Assembly: GCA_037176705.1 (NCBI GenBank)
Contig: CM073886.1
Coordinates: 11,864,501 to 11,928,500 of the forward strand
Source of the DNA: Molossus alvarezi
Taxonomy: Eukaryota > Chordata > Mammalia > Chiroptera > Molossidae
Reading direction: 5' to 3'
DNA length: 64,000 nucleotides
Under the pieces are notes generated by a model. That model made no database searches. It had not been told where the DNA came from and saw only the letters and a list, made by a program, of their open reading frames with translations. The position numbers and the translations under genes were made by a program. Shown piece by piece: positions 33,680 through 45,370 of this stretch. Each line of letters opens with the position of its first letter. Positions within the stretch are counted from its first letter, which is position 1.

Positions 33680-34500
33680 ACATTTCATGTAATACTGGTT
33701 TGGGGGTGATAAACTCCTTTAGCTTATTCTTTTCTGGAAAACTCTTGATATGTCCATTGATTCTAAATGATAGCTTTGCAGGATAGAGTAATCTTCGTTA
33801 TAGGTTCTTGCTTTTCATCACTTTGAATATTTCTTGCTACTCCCTTCTGGCCTGCAGTTTCTTTTGAGAAATCAGCTGACATTCTTATTGTAGGTAACTA
33901 ACTGCTTTTCTCTTGCTACTTTTAAGATTCTCTCTTTGTTTTTAACCTTTTGCATTTTGATGATGATGATGTGTCTTGGTGTGGACCTCTTGGGGTTCAT
34001 TTTGTTTGGGACTCCCTGTGCTTCCTGGACTTGTATGTCTATTTCCTTCACCAAGTTAGGGAAATTTTCTGTCATTATTTTTTCAAATAGGTTTTCAATT
34101 TCTTGCTCTCTCCTCCTTCTGGCACCCCTCAGATGCGAATGTTGGCATGTTTGAAGTTGTCCCAGAGGCTCCTTACACTATCCGCATTTTCTTGGATTCT
34201 TTTTTATTTTTGCTGTTCTGATTGGGTGTTTTTTGTTTCCTTACATTCCAAATCGACGGTTTGCTTCTTGGCTTCACCTATTCTACCAATGACTTCCTGT
34301 AAATTATTCTTTATATCAGTTAGTGCATCCTTCATTTCTGACTGGTCCTTTTTTAAGCTCTTGAGGTCCTGACTAAGTTCTTTGGACATCCTTATAACCA
34401 GTGTTTTGAACTGTGAAGCTGTTAGATTGCTTATCTCCATTTCATTTAGTTCTTTTCCTGGAGTTTTGTTCTATTCTTTCATTTGGGACATGTTTCTTTG
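33680..34500 (-). pseudogene. Broken ORF1 of the second HAL1-type element
   Basis: Homologous over its length to the intact frame at 27320-28261. The start ATGAGGAGACAAAGAAACATG is followed after about 12 codons by an in-frame stop. Open pieces remain at 34440-34204 (EISNLTASQFKTLVIRM) and 34075-33872 (NFPNLVKEIDIQVQEAQGVP), separated by frameshifts and small deletions. No function expected. Confidence 0.8.
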
Positions 34501-35524
34501 TCTCCTCATTTTGGTTGCCTCCCTGTGTTTGTTTCTATGTATTAGGTAGAGTTGCTATGTCTTCTAGACTTCATAGGGTGGCCTATTACAGTAGGTGTCC
34601 TGTAGGGTAAAGTGGCACAGCCTCCCTGATCACTCAAGCTGGACACTCGAGAGGCACCCCTCATATCAACTTTACACCCTTCTGTTGTAATTGAGTCTTA
34701 GTTGCTGTTGGCACATCAATGGGAGGGATTTACTTAGGTTGATCAACTGTAAGGACTGGCTGTGCCCACTGACCACAGTCCTCTGACTACCTTGGAGGAT
34801 CAGCTATGCAGGGCCTACCACACAGAACAAGACTTACTTCAGCAGGGCTCTGGTACCCACTGAGTCCACTCCTTGAATGTGTTACTTGTGGAGATGGTTG
34901 GGTAACAGTGCTTTGACGTGGTCTGAGACTGTCCATTGGGTGTGCTGGCTCTGGGGCAAAGTCAGCCACTGCCTGTGTTCTACCTGGGGCCACAAGGCAA
35001 AAGCTACAAAGTGATCTGCTGATGGCTGCTTCTTGTGCTGGCCTTAGAGGTGGCCAGGCAAAGCCAAGTTGTGAACCTAGGCTGGCTGCTTCTAGTGCCG
35101 GGCTTGGGTCACTTAGCGAGATGTATGGGGCTCGCTGAGGCCAGATGCTGCTTACTTGTGAGAATTAAGGAAAACATGAAGACACGCCAATCCTATGGTA
35201 AAGCCACTGGAAACAGCTTGGGTGGGCCCAAAAGTTGGGTGGGACAAGACCTCAGAGAATCATAAGGGAGGAGCAAACAGTGTGAGCCAGGTTGCACCTG
35301 TCTGCCTGCCCCATGGAGGAAGGGCTCGCCAAAGGAACAACGGCCTCCACCAGCACGTCTGTCTGGAAGAAAGCTGCCCCTCCAGTTCTCACCCTGATGC
35401 CAAACGACTTAGTTCTTCCCTGTATGTCTCTGGTGCCTTTCAAGCTGCTTCCCCCATGCTGGAGCCTGGAGGGTGCGAGTCCAAGTAAGTCTGTGTGTGG
35501 GCCCTTTAAGAGGAACTGACTGGG

Positions 35525-35676
35525 CCCTGGCCGGTTTGACTCAGAGGTTAGACCGTCGGCCCGTGGTCCAGAGAGACCAGGTTCGGTTCCTGCTAAGGGC
35601 GTGTACCTCGGTTGCAGTTTGTCCCCGGCCCTGGTTGTGCAGGAGGCAGCCACTTGATATGTCCCTTTCACGTCGA

Positions 35677-35727
<51 letters not shown>

Positions 35728-35805
35728 TTCTCTCTCCTTCCCACTCTGTCTGAACAAAAAATGGAAAAATGTCCTCGGTTGAGGATTAAAAAAAAGAGAG
35801 AGAGA
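35525..35805 (+). mobile_element. VES SINE inside the second HAL1-type element
   Basis: Complete copy, head gccctggccggtttgactca, CT run at about 35683-35740, tail cctcggttgaggattaaaa. TSD AACTGACTGGG at 35514-35524 and 35806-35816. It postdates the host element. Confidence 0.93.
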
Positions 35806-36230
35806 AACTGACTGGGACTCCAGAAGCCTCAGTTTCCTTCAGCTTCAGTTCCTACTGGTTATTGCAGCCAGAAGTCATGGAGACTTCTCTTCCGGGCACT
35901 GGAACCCTGAGCGGGGCGCCTGTTATGGGACAGGGACCCCTCACTCCTCAGGGAGGACCTTCCCAGCCAAGGTGTCCCTCCTGATTTTTATCCTCCACAC
36001 GGGGTGTGGGACCAGCCTGTCTGCACCTCCACCCCTCTGACCAGTCTCAATGTGGCTTTTTCTTTAATTCCCTAGTTGTACAACTTCCATTCAGCTCAAT
36101 ATCAGGGGGTTCTGAATGATGGTTGTTCTGTTGTTCAGCTGTAATTTTGATGTGGTTGTGGGAAGAGGTAGGTACCGCATTTACCTATGCTGCCATCTTG
36201 ACCGGAAGTCAGTATTAGCTTTTTAGTCCT

Positions 36231-36462
36231 TGTTTTTATCCTTCACCCAAGGACATTTTTGCATTCATCTTCAGATAGAGGGAGAGAGAGAGAGGGAGGA
36301 AGAAAGACAGAAACATCTATGTGAGAGAGACACATCGACTGGCTGCCACCCATACGACCCCAACTGGGGCCGGAGACAAACTGCAACTGAGATACTGAGA
36401 TAACCTGTGTCTCTCTGGACCAGGGGCCAACGCTCTAACCACTGAGCCAAACTGGCCAGGGC
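36231..36462 (-). mobile_element. VES SINE sharing a target site with the adjacent HAL1-type element
   Basis: Reverse copy (tatccttcacccaaggacat ... ccaaactggccagggc). TSD GTATTAGCTTTTTA at 36212-36225 and 36464-36477. Confidence 0.92.
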
Positions 36463-36499
36463 GGTATTAGCTTTTTAAACAGGCTATTCTAATTGTGTC

Positions 36500-36680
36500 G
36501 GTCCTAACTTACAGTATTCAACACTTATTGAGCAACTATTATGTACCATCACTGTACTAAGCACTTCATGCATATTAACTCTCGATGTCCTACCACAAGC
36601 CTGTGATGCAGGTTCTGTAGTAACCCTGTTCTGTGCAAGAAGAAGTTGAGTCACAGTCAGAATAGGTAACTCTCCTGAGT
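36500..36680 (-). repeat. MIR SINE
   Basis: Reverse MIR: caacacttattgagcaacta, ttatgtaccatcactgtact, then caagcctgtgatgcaggttc. Confidence 0.85.
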
Positions 36681-37233
36681 GGTGACACTGACCTAGGAAG
36701 GCTGTTTGGTGCCAGGGTTCCAGGCTCAGCTACTTTGCTGTAGCTTCTAACCCTGCAGAAATCAGTTGTCAGTGTTACCAGGGCCCCCATGCTCCAGTGC
36801 TCTAGGCTACAGACACCAAGACGCAAGAAGCAGAAAGACAGAGAAAAATCAGAGATGGTGGCGGAGTGAATGAAAGCTACACAGACCATCTCCCAGGATC
36901 AAACTGGAATTATAACTGAAATAATAACAGAACATCGGGAAAATCCAACTGAGAAGTAGCTGGAGAGCCAGTGCAACCAGGGACAGAGAGAATGCCAAAT
37001 CGAGCCTGCTACAGAGTTACTAATCGAGACTCATCAAGTAACTGAGACTAGAGCTAGAGAATAACGTAACCTTTCCTTGGCTTACAAATCTACCTAGGAA
37101 AGTAAGACTTAACAGTGCTGTTTAACGTGGGTCCTCCCACACTCATCCAAACCCAGTAGAGGGAGCCACAAATAAAACACCAACACCCACAGGGAAAATT
37201 TGGCAGGCTCCAAAACCCACTGAGACAGCCAAA

Positions 37234-38112
37234 ATGGTGAAACAAAGAAACAAATACCAAATGAAAGAACAAAATAATTCTGCAGAAGAAAAAAATGACA
37301 AAGAATTAAGCAAGATATCAGAGGGAGAGTTCAGAGTAATAATTATGAGGAAGCTCAACAGCATGGGTAAAGATATACAACCAATTGAAAACCAACCAAT
37401 TGGAAATGAAGAATGACATAGCAGAAATAAAGAACACATTGGAAGGAATAACTGGAAGAACAGAGGAAACCGAGGACCGGATCAGTGAATTAGAAGTCAG
37501 GGTAGGAAAAATCACCCAATCAGAAAACCAAAAAGAAAAACACAATTAAAAAAACAGGAAGACGGCCTATGAGAACTGTGGGACAACATGAATTGTAACA
37601 AGATCCACATCATAGGAGTGCCAGAAGAAGAAGAAGAAGAAAATGAGCAAGGGTTAGAAAATATATTTGAAGACATAGTGACAGAAAACTTCCCTAGCTT
37701 GGTGAAGGAAAAAGGCATACAAGTCTAAGAACAACAGAGAGCCCCAAGGAAGAAGAACCCAAAAAGGTCCACACCAAGACCCATGATAATTAAAATGACA
37801 AAAATTAAAGAATCCTAAAGGCAGCAAGAGATAAGCAACAGGAGGCTATCAGCTGATTTTTCAACAGAAACACTACAGGCCAGAAGGGAATGGCATGAAG
37901 CAATCAAGGTCATGAAAAACAAGGATATGAACCCAAGACTACTCTATCCAGCAAGGCTATCATTCAAAATAGGTGAAATAAAGAGCTTCCCAGACATAAA
38001 ATGGCTAAGGCACCAAACCAGCACTCCAAGAAATGTTAAAAGGACTGCTGTAATAAGCAGAAGAAATAGAAAGAAAAACATAACCATAATAAAGAAAAAT
38101 GGCAATAAATAA
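37234..38112 (+). pseudogene. L1 ORF1 remnant
   Basis: Starts MVKQRNKYQMKEQNNSAEE and can be followed through several frames by eye (coiled-coil part to about 37530, RRM part around 37590-37720, C-terminal part 37912-38112 with DMNPRLLYPARLSFKIG). It carries frameshifts, in-frame stops (e.g. in the GVPEEEEEEN region and before RAPRKKNPK) and a deletion, so no ORF1p can be made. Confidence 0.85.
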
Positions 38113-41100
38113 GTACATATCAATAATAAGCTTAAATGTAAACAGATTAAACACTCTGATCAAAAGACACAGAGTAGCTGAATGGATAAGAAAGCATGAC
38201 TCATATATTGTTTACAACAGACCCACTTCACAACAAAAGACTAACATAGGTTGAAAGTGAAGAAATAGGAAAAAATTTTCCAAGCAAACAGAAAGGAAAA
38301 AAAAGCTGGGGTAGCAATACTCATATCCAATAAAATGGACTTCAAAATGAAGGCCATATCTAAAGACAAAAAAGGCCACTACATAATGTTAAAAGGATCT
38401 AGCCAACAGGAGGGGATATAACCTTGGTAAACATATATGCACCTAACATAGGAGCACCAAAATACATTTTAAAACTTTTGGAGGACTTCAAAGGAGAAAT
38501 TTGTAGCAATACAATCATAGCAGGGGACACCAACACACCACTGACATAACTAAATAGATCCTCTAGACAAAATATTAATAAGGAAAGAGAGACTCTAAAT
38601 GATGCACTAGTTCAAATGGCTTTCATAGATCAAATGGATTTAATGAATTTAATAGAAAATTACACCCCAAAACTGCAGAATTCACATTCTTCTCAAGTGC
38701 ACATGGGACATTCTCAAAGATAGACCACATGTTAGGACACAAACTAAGTCTCTACAAGTTTAAGAAGACTAAAATCATATCAAGCACCTTCTCAGATCAC
38801 AATGGCATAAAACTAGAAATCAATTACAACAAAAACATTCAAACACGTGGAGGCTAAATAGCATGTTATTAAACAACAAATAGGTTACCAAGGAGATCAA
38901 AGAACAAATTAAAAATATCCTGGAAACCAATGAAAATCAACAAACAACACAAAAATCTATGGGACGCAGCAAAAGCAATCCTGAGAGGGAAGTTCATAGC
39001 ACTACAGGCCTACCTCAAAAAACGAGAAAAATTTCTGACTTTCTAACCCTACAACTTAAAGACCTAGAAAGTAAACCAAAAGAAAAACCCAGAGAAAGTA
39101 AAAGGAAAAAAATAATAAAAGTCAAAGCAGAAATAAATGACATAGAAACTAAAAAAAACAATGCAAAAGATCAATGAAACAAGGAGCTGGTTCTTTGAAA
39201 GGATAAACAAGTTTGATGGATCCTTAGCCAGACTCACCAAGAAACAAAAAGGGAGGACCCAAATAAACAAAATAAGAAACAAAAGAGGAGAACTAACAAC
39301 TGACACCACAGAAATACAAAGGATCATTAAAACATACTATGAATAATTATACACCAACAAATTGGACAATCTAGGCGAAGTGGGAAAATTTCTAGAAACA
39401 CAGTCTCCCAAAACTGAACCAGGAAGAGATAGAAAACTTGAACAGACCAATAACAACAGAAGAAATTCCGGATGTAATCAAGAAACTCCCAGCAAACAAA
39501 AGCCCAGGCCTGGACAGCTTCACAGGGGAGTCTTACTGAACATTCAAAGATCTAACACCCATTCTCCTCAAACTATTCCAGAAAATCCAAGAAGAAGGAA
39601 AACTTCCAAACTCAATTTATGAGGCCAGCAAAATTCTAATTCCAAAACCAGATAAAGACACTACAAAGAAAGAAAACTAAAGGCCAATATCCCTGATGAA
39701 CATAGATGCCAAAATCCTGAACAAAATATTAGCAAATAGGATCCAGCAATACATCAAAATAATTATTCACCATGACCAAGTGGAATTCATCCCAAGGATT
39801 CAAGGCTGGTACAATATTCACAAATCAATAAATGTGATACACCACATTAAAAAATGACAAGATAAAAAACATATGATCATACCAATAGACACTGAAAAAG
39901 CATTTGACAAAATCCAGCACCCATTTCTGATAAAAACACTCAGCAATGTGGGAATAGAGGGATCATATCTCGACATAATAAAGGCCATATGTGAAAAACC
40001 TACAGCCAACATCATACTCAATGAGCAAAAACTAAAAGCATTTCCCTTACTAATAGGAACAAGACAGGGATGCCCTCTTTCACCACTCTTATTTAACACA
40101 ATACTGGAAGTCTTAGCCACAGCAATTAGACAAGAAAAAAATAAAAGGGGTCGAAATTGGAAAGGAGGAAATGAAACTGTCATTATTTGCAGATGACATA
40201 ATATTGTACACAGAAAACCCTAAAGACTCCATCATAAATCTACTAGATTTAATAAATGAATTTGGCAAAGTAGCAGGATACAAAATTAACATCAAGAAAT
40301 CAACGGCATTCTTATACACCAATAATGAACTCACAGAAAGAGAAACTAAAAAAAAAAATCCCATTTACCATTGCACCAAAAAAGCTAAGATACCTAGGAA
40401 TAAACTTAACCAAAGAAGTAAAGGACCTATTCTCAGAAAACTATAGGACAATGAAAAAAGAAATAGAGGGAGATATAAAAAAGTGGAAGCATACACCTTG
40501 TTCATGGATTGGAAGAATTAACATCATTAAAATGTCCATACTACCCAAAGCAATCTATACATTCAATGCAAACCCCATCAAAATACCAATGACATATTTC
40601 ACAGAACTAGAACTAATACTCCAAAAGTTTATATGGAACCAAAAAAGACTCCAAATAGCCACAGCAATCTTAAAAAAGAACAAAGTAGGAGGGATCACAA
40701 TACCAGATATCAGGTTGTACTGCAAAGCCATAGTAATCAAAACAGCCTGGTACTGGCACAAGAACAGGCATAGTGGAACAGAACAGAGGACCCAGAAGTT
40801 GACCCAAGACATTATGCTCAACTAATATTTGACAAAGGTGGCAAGAGCATACAATAGAGTAAAGATAGCCTCTTTAATAGTGTTGGGAAATTGCAAAAAA
40901 ATGGAGCTAGACCACCAACTTATACATATACAAGAATAACCTCAAAATGGATAAAAGATTTAAATATGACTTGTGAATCCATTAAAATCCTGGAAGAAAA
41001 TGTAGGCAACAAAATTTCAGACATCACATGCAGCAGAATTTTCACTAATACAATGCTTAAGGCAAGAGAAACAAAGAAATAAATGAATAAATGGGACAAC

Positions 41101-41885
41101 ATCAAAACAAAAGGCTTCTGCACGGCAAAAGAAACAAACACCAAAATGCAAAGGGAACCCACTATATAGGAAAGCGTAATTGCCAACGATACATCAGATA
41201 AGGGGCTAATTTCCAAAATATATAGAGTATTCATACAACTCAACAAAAGGAAGACAAAGAATCCAATTAAAAAATAGGCAGAGGACCTAAATAGACACCT
41301 CTCCAAAAAAGGAAATACAAATGGCCAAGAGACATAAAAAAATGCTCAAAGTCACTAATCATCAGAAAGATGCAAATTAAAACAACTATGAGGTATCACC
41401 TCACACCTGCCAGAATGGTGGCCATCAACAAATCATCAAACAAGTACTGATGAGGGTATGGAGAAAAGGGGACCCTAGTACACTGCTGGTGGGAATGCAG
41501 ACCGGTGCAGCCACCATGGACAACAATATGGTGTTTCCTCAAAAAATTAAAAATTGAACTGTCATTTGACCCAGAGAACCCACTTCTAGGAATATACCCT
41601 AAGAAGCATGAAACACCAATCAGAAAGAATATATGTACCCTTATGTTCATAGCAGCACTATTTACAATAGCTAAGATCTGGAAGCAGCCCAAGTGTCCAA
41701 CAATAGATGAGTGGATAAAAAAGCTGTGGTACATATACACATTGGAGTACTATGCAGCTGTAAGAAAGAGAGATCTCTTATTCTTTGAGATGACATGGAG
41801 GGATCTGGAGAGCGTTATGCTAAGCGAAATAAGCCAATCAGAGAAAGACAAATATCACATGATCTCACTCATTTGTGGAGTATAA
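38099..41885 (+). pseudogene. L1 ORF2 remnant (endonuclease and reverse transcriptase)
   Basis: Starts MAINKYISIISLNVNRLNTL, overlapping the ORF1 end by 14 bp, and ends at the TAA at 41883-41885. The endonuclease region (38.1-38.85 kb) retains AGDTNTPLT-type residues but has stops. The reverse-transcriptase core at about 39.6-40.9 kb keeps the [27 protein letters not shown] and FADD (about 40186) motifs, split between at least three frames. The C-terminal open piece is 41505-41885. It has at least ten lesions and is non-functional. Confidence 0.88.
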
Positions 41886-42173
41886 TGAACAATACAAGCT
41901 GATGAACAAAACAGACCCAGAGACATAGTAGTAGGGTAGAGACTGACAAACCTCAGAAGAGGGGGAGGGGGAGGAGATAAACCACAGAACTTGTGTGCAT
42001 GTGTGCGTACCCAATGGACACAGACAACAATGCTGCGGGAGGGGCCGGATCCGGAAGAGGGTGTCAATGGAGGAAAAAGAAGAAACATCTGTAACAAAAA
42101 TAAATTAATAAAAATTGCAAATAAATAAATAAAGTGCTAAAATAATTTTTTTTTTTTAAAGCGGAAAGACAGA

Positions 42174-42785
42174 CAATGATAACTTTACAACTGGGAACGT
42201 GTTTGGCACTTGGATGTAAAATGGATTCAGTCTTCTCTGCGGAGAAAAGTGAACTGAAAGGAAAAGTGTAGATGTGGGATGCCAGCTGTCCTATCAGGCA
42301 GCATCTTATAATGTAGCACCACCAGCTTACACTCTCTCTCTCTCTCTTCCGTTTAAAAAAAAAAAGAAATTTTTCTTTTTAATTTTTAAACACAGCAGTT
42401 GAGATCTCTAACTATGGAAGAAGCAGCTCCTGATTCCCCAGAAGGCTGAAGTTACAAGCACGCCGAGAACTGAAATAAGGAAAGGGAAGGGTTTGCGGTT
42501 TGCATGCTAGTGGAGTCTGAGACTTACAGTAAGTCACTAGTCCCCCTCGGCCTTCTGCAATTAGCCGCGTGTTCTGAGCTAAGAGCCCATGACAGAAACC
42601 CGGGTTTCAGAAACCACGGTACTGAACATGCCCCCCAGTCCTCTCAGGACAGTGCCCTGCTCCCACTCCCTGCTTGGAAAAGTGGACTAGGGAACAACAG
42701 GCCAACGAATGGCTCTGGTGTGTGAACCTCGGCCAAGGGCAGCCACATTGAATCTGGCCAGCATTCCACAAGGCCTGGAACAAAA
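42174..42785. other. No recognisable feature
   Basis: Sequence 3' of the L1. It includes a short (CT)n at 42332-42348 next to an A-run, which could be a degraded SINE tail, but no head is recognisable. Confidence 0.35.
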
Positions 42786-42935
42786 AGCTCTGCCCCTCTC
42801 ATGTACTATCAGGAGACAAAGTAGAAACATCAGTATTAAAAAAGCACATGCCCTTTTGATCCATCAATTCCACTCTTAAGAATTTAACCTTTGACTCTTC
42901 CTGCACATGTGCACAGAGATGTCTGCTGTAGCATA
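42785..42935 (+). repeat. Possible old L1 fragment
   Basis: atccatcaattccactctta and acatgtgcacagagatgtct resemble the L1 ORF2 3' segment. Short and diverged. Confidence 0.4.
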
Positions 42936-42947
42936 GTGTTTTTAAAA

Positions 42948-43163
42948 ACTTTTTTCCTTTTTTGGTTTTTAGAGGAAGAGAAGGGGAGAAGGAAAGAGAG
43001 CTAGCTAGAAACATCAATGAGCGAGAACATCGACCGGCCGCCTCCTGCATGCCCCCCTGGAGATCAGGCCCACAACCGGGGCATGTGCCCTGACCAGGAA
43101 TCGAACCGACAACCTCTTGGTGCATGGGTTGATGCTCAACCACTGAGCCACACTGGCTGAGCT
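42948..43163 (-). mobile_element. VES-related SINE, older subfamily
   Basis: Reverse copy with cctcctgcatgcccccctgg, a 'gtgcatgggttgatgctc' anticodon region and ccactgagccacactggctg at its 5' end. Confidence 0.85.
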
Positions 43164-43424
43164 AGCAATGTCTTTAAAGTGCTCTTAGAGTAGCCTAGTC
43201 ATAGCCTAGACAGGCATCACCAGGAACTAGTGATATATTTATGGGCAATACTTTATATGCAATTACTTACCAATAAAACTGGATCAGAACTGACATGAAA
43301 TTTATAGTCTTTATTTATCCCACTTAGTATGAATATTTTCCTACAGATATATTAATGTATTTGATCATAGAGTACTATATCAGGCCAGTCTGGGATGGTA
43401 TTACTTAGTAACTTCTAAAAAAAT

Positions 43425-43641
43425 GGCCCTGGCTGGTTTGGCTCAACGGTTAGAGCATCGGCCTGTGGACCAATGAATTGTGGGTTCGATTTCCATCAAG
43501 GGCATGTACCTTGGTTGTGGATTCAATCCCCGGCCCCGGTCGGGGTCATATGGGAGGCAACCAATCAATGTGTCTCTCTCACATCAATGTTTCTATCTCT
43601 CTCCCTCCCTCCCTACCATTCTATATGAAAAAAATCAATGG
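43425..43641 (+). mobile_element. VES SINE, 5' part, interrupted by the next VES
   Basis: Complete head and body (ggccctggctggtttggctc ... ccattctatatgaaaaaaa) whose tail continues after the nested copy as 43889-43926 (aatatccttgggtgaggatg). Confidence 0.9.
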
Positions 43642-43888
43642 AGCCCTGGCCAGTTTGGCTCAGCGGTTAGAGCGTCGGCCTGCGGTCCGGAGAGACCCGG
43701 GTTCGGTTCCCACTAAGGGCACGTACTTCGGTTGCAGTTTGTCCCCGGCCCTGGTTGGTCGTGTGGGTGGCAGCCACTCGATGTGTCCCTTCACGTCGAT
43801 GTTTCTCTCTCTCTCTCCCTCACACTCTATCTGTACAAAAAATGGAAAAATATCCTCGGGTGAGGATAAAAAAAAAAAAAAAAAAAAT
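43642..43888 (+). mobile_element. VES SINE nested in the tail of another VES
   Basis: Complete copy starting gccctggccagtttggctca with tail cctcgggtgaggat plus a 20-bp A-run. Duplicated ATCAATGGA with an A-run on both sides marks insertion into the older SINE tail. Confidence 0.93.
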
Positions 43889-43952
43889 CAATGGAAAAAT
43901 ATCCTTGGGTGAGGATGAAAAAAAACCAAAGATATTTAAAAATTAAACTGTG

Positions 43953-44212
43953 GCCCTGGCCGGCTTGGTTCAGCGGTTAGCGCATCGGCCTGCGGTCCTG
44001 AGAGACCCGAGTTCGGTTCCCGCTAAGGGCGCGTACCTCGGTTGCAGTTTGTCCCCGGCCCTGGTCGGTTGTGCAGGTGGCGGCCGCTCGATGTGTCCCT
44101 TTCACATCGATGTTTCTCTCTCTCTCTGTTCCTCTCTCTCCCTCCCACTCTACCTGAACAAAAAATTGAAAAATGTCCTCAGGTGAGGATAAAAATAAAA
44201 TTAAATTAAATT
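43953..44212 (+). mobile_element. VES SINE, third of a cluster
   Basis: Complete copy (ggccctggccggcttggttc), tail cctcaggtgaggat then an (AAATT)-like A-rich end. Perfect 14-bp TSD AAAATTAAACTGTG at 43939-43952 and 44213-44226. Confidence 0.95.
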
Positions 44213-44226
44213 AAAATTAAACTGTG

Positions 44227-45025
44227 TACTACATGCTATCATTGTTTTAAAAGGGGGGTAGGGGCAGAGAAGGATGGATATACTCTGCACAGAATATTTC
44301 TGGAAAGACACACAAGAAGTTGATTACAGCAGTTGCCTATTGGGAAGGAAACTGGGGCGAGAGGGTTTATGTCAGGAGTCCTCTAAATGCCCTTTAATAT
44401 TGATTAGCCAACTGATCAGACTCTCTGGCCTCTGAACTGGAAGAAGGAACAACTAGTAGAGAGGTGCATCAAGACGACAACAAGGTGCAGAGACCAGATG
44501 GGGGAGAAGATGTGCCCACGCTGGCACACAGAAAAGGTCGTTCAGATCGCCCCTTCCCTGGAGGTACCCTGGATCCTGGACTCCCTCCTTTGCTGTGTTC
44601 CTCTGCTATCCCGATCTCCTACTTTGCTTGGCAGACATGAAAGGAGTCTCTGCTTAGTAGCAGGTAGTGTGCACACACATGCATGCAAAGAAAAAGGTTA
44701 ACCTCTCCTAGGTGGTTGAGTTAAATGACTTTTGCAGTCCTTTACAAAGCAAGCCCAGTAGATGAGAGTGCTGTCAAGAGCATTTTTCCACATCTCCAAC
44801 CAGTTACAAAAGAAGGTAGTCCATTATGGCAGGAGGCTCTGAGAGAGATTTATGGTGGGGCCCACTTGCCTGGGGGACACAGCCAGGAGCCTGGGAGGCT
44901 GGATCAGCCTCCAGTCCAGCTGGAGCAAGGAAGGCTCCTTTGGTAGGAAGTGCAGTTGTGCTGCCTTCTCTATCCAAGGGCATGACTCTGTTAAATACTA
45001 GACACTAAGGAATGATTAAAATTAT
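44227..45025. other. No recognisable feature
   Basis: Unique-looking sequence with no exon, repeat or RNA gene that I can support. Confidence 0.35.
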
Positions 45026-45029
45026 GTAA

Positions 45030-45190
45030 CAACTAACATTATGGAATGTTTACTACGGGTCAGCACTATGCCAGAAGCTTCGGTACATGGCTGCCTTTAC
45101 TCCGTAAGCCAGTCGCCAAAGTGGGCATTATCAAATGAGGTGAAGGGGTCAAGAGACTCATCCAAGGTCACATGACTGGAATTTGCTGCA
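45030..45190 (-). repeat. MIR SINE
   Basis: Reverse MIR: ggaatgtttactacgggtca, gcactatgccagaagcttcg, ccaaggtcacatgactggaa. Confidence 0.8.
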
Positions 45191-45370
45191 GAAGCACATC
45201 ATGGGTGCTAACTGACAGTCACATCTGTGTAGTAGGAGGACGTGTTCCCAGTGCCATACCTGTGAGCCCCACAGTGCCGTTGGGCACCAGTGTGAACACT
45301 GGGCAGTGGGGTAATGAATAAAGATTTCTTTCTCCCCTGTGGTTTCCTTTTTTTAAAAACACTATATGAT

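Larger units (their letters stand above)
33268..36213 (-). mobile_element. Second HAL1-type L1 derivative, decayed, with VES insertion
   Basis: Reverse orientation. 3'UTR and tail at the left (acttatctttattgttgaatg), broken ORF1 at about 34500-33680, long 5'UTR to about 36200 ending at ATGCTGCCATCTTGACC. As in the copy at 26954-29149, 3'UTR sequence follows ORF1 with no ORF2. The 5'UTR has about 570 bp (34546-35113) absent from the other copy and carries a VES SINE. Flanked by ATTAGCTTTTTA at 33256-33267 and 36214-36225. Confidence 0.8.
36843..42158 (+). mobile_element. Near full-length L1 LINE, decayed
   Basis: 5' end around gagatggtggcggagtgaat, 5'UTR of about 390 bp, ORF1 and ORF2 remnants in the standard order, and a G-rich 3'UTR with ggacacagacaacaatg and AATAAATTAATAAAAATTGC. 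A 15-bp TSD AAGCRGAAAGACAGA lies at 36828-36842 and 42159-42173, one mismatch. The poly-A end is degraded and contains an unexpected T-run (42144-42157). About 5.3 kb, against 6-7 kb for a typical mammalian L1. Confidence 0.9.

Noticed and set aside
43478..43912. A 144-codon ORF and similar ORFs in SINEs (e.g. 8388-8690, 21752-22063, 58492-58935)
   Set aside because: All are translations of VES SINE bodies, recurring with the same peptide at every copy.
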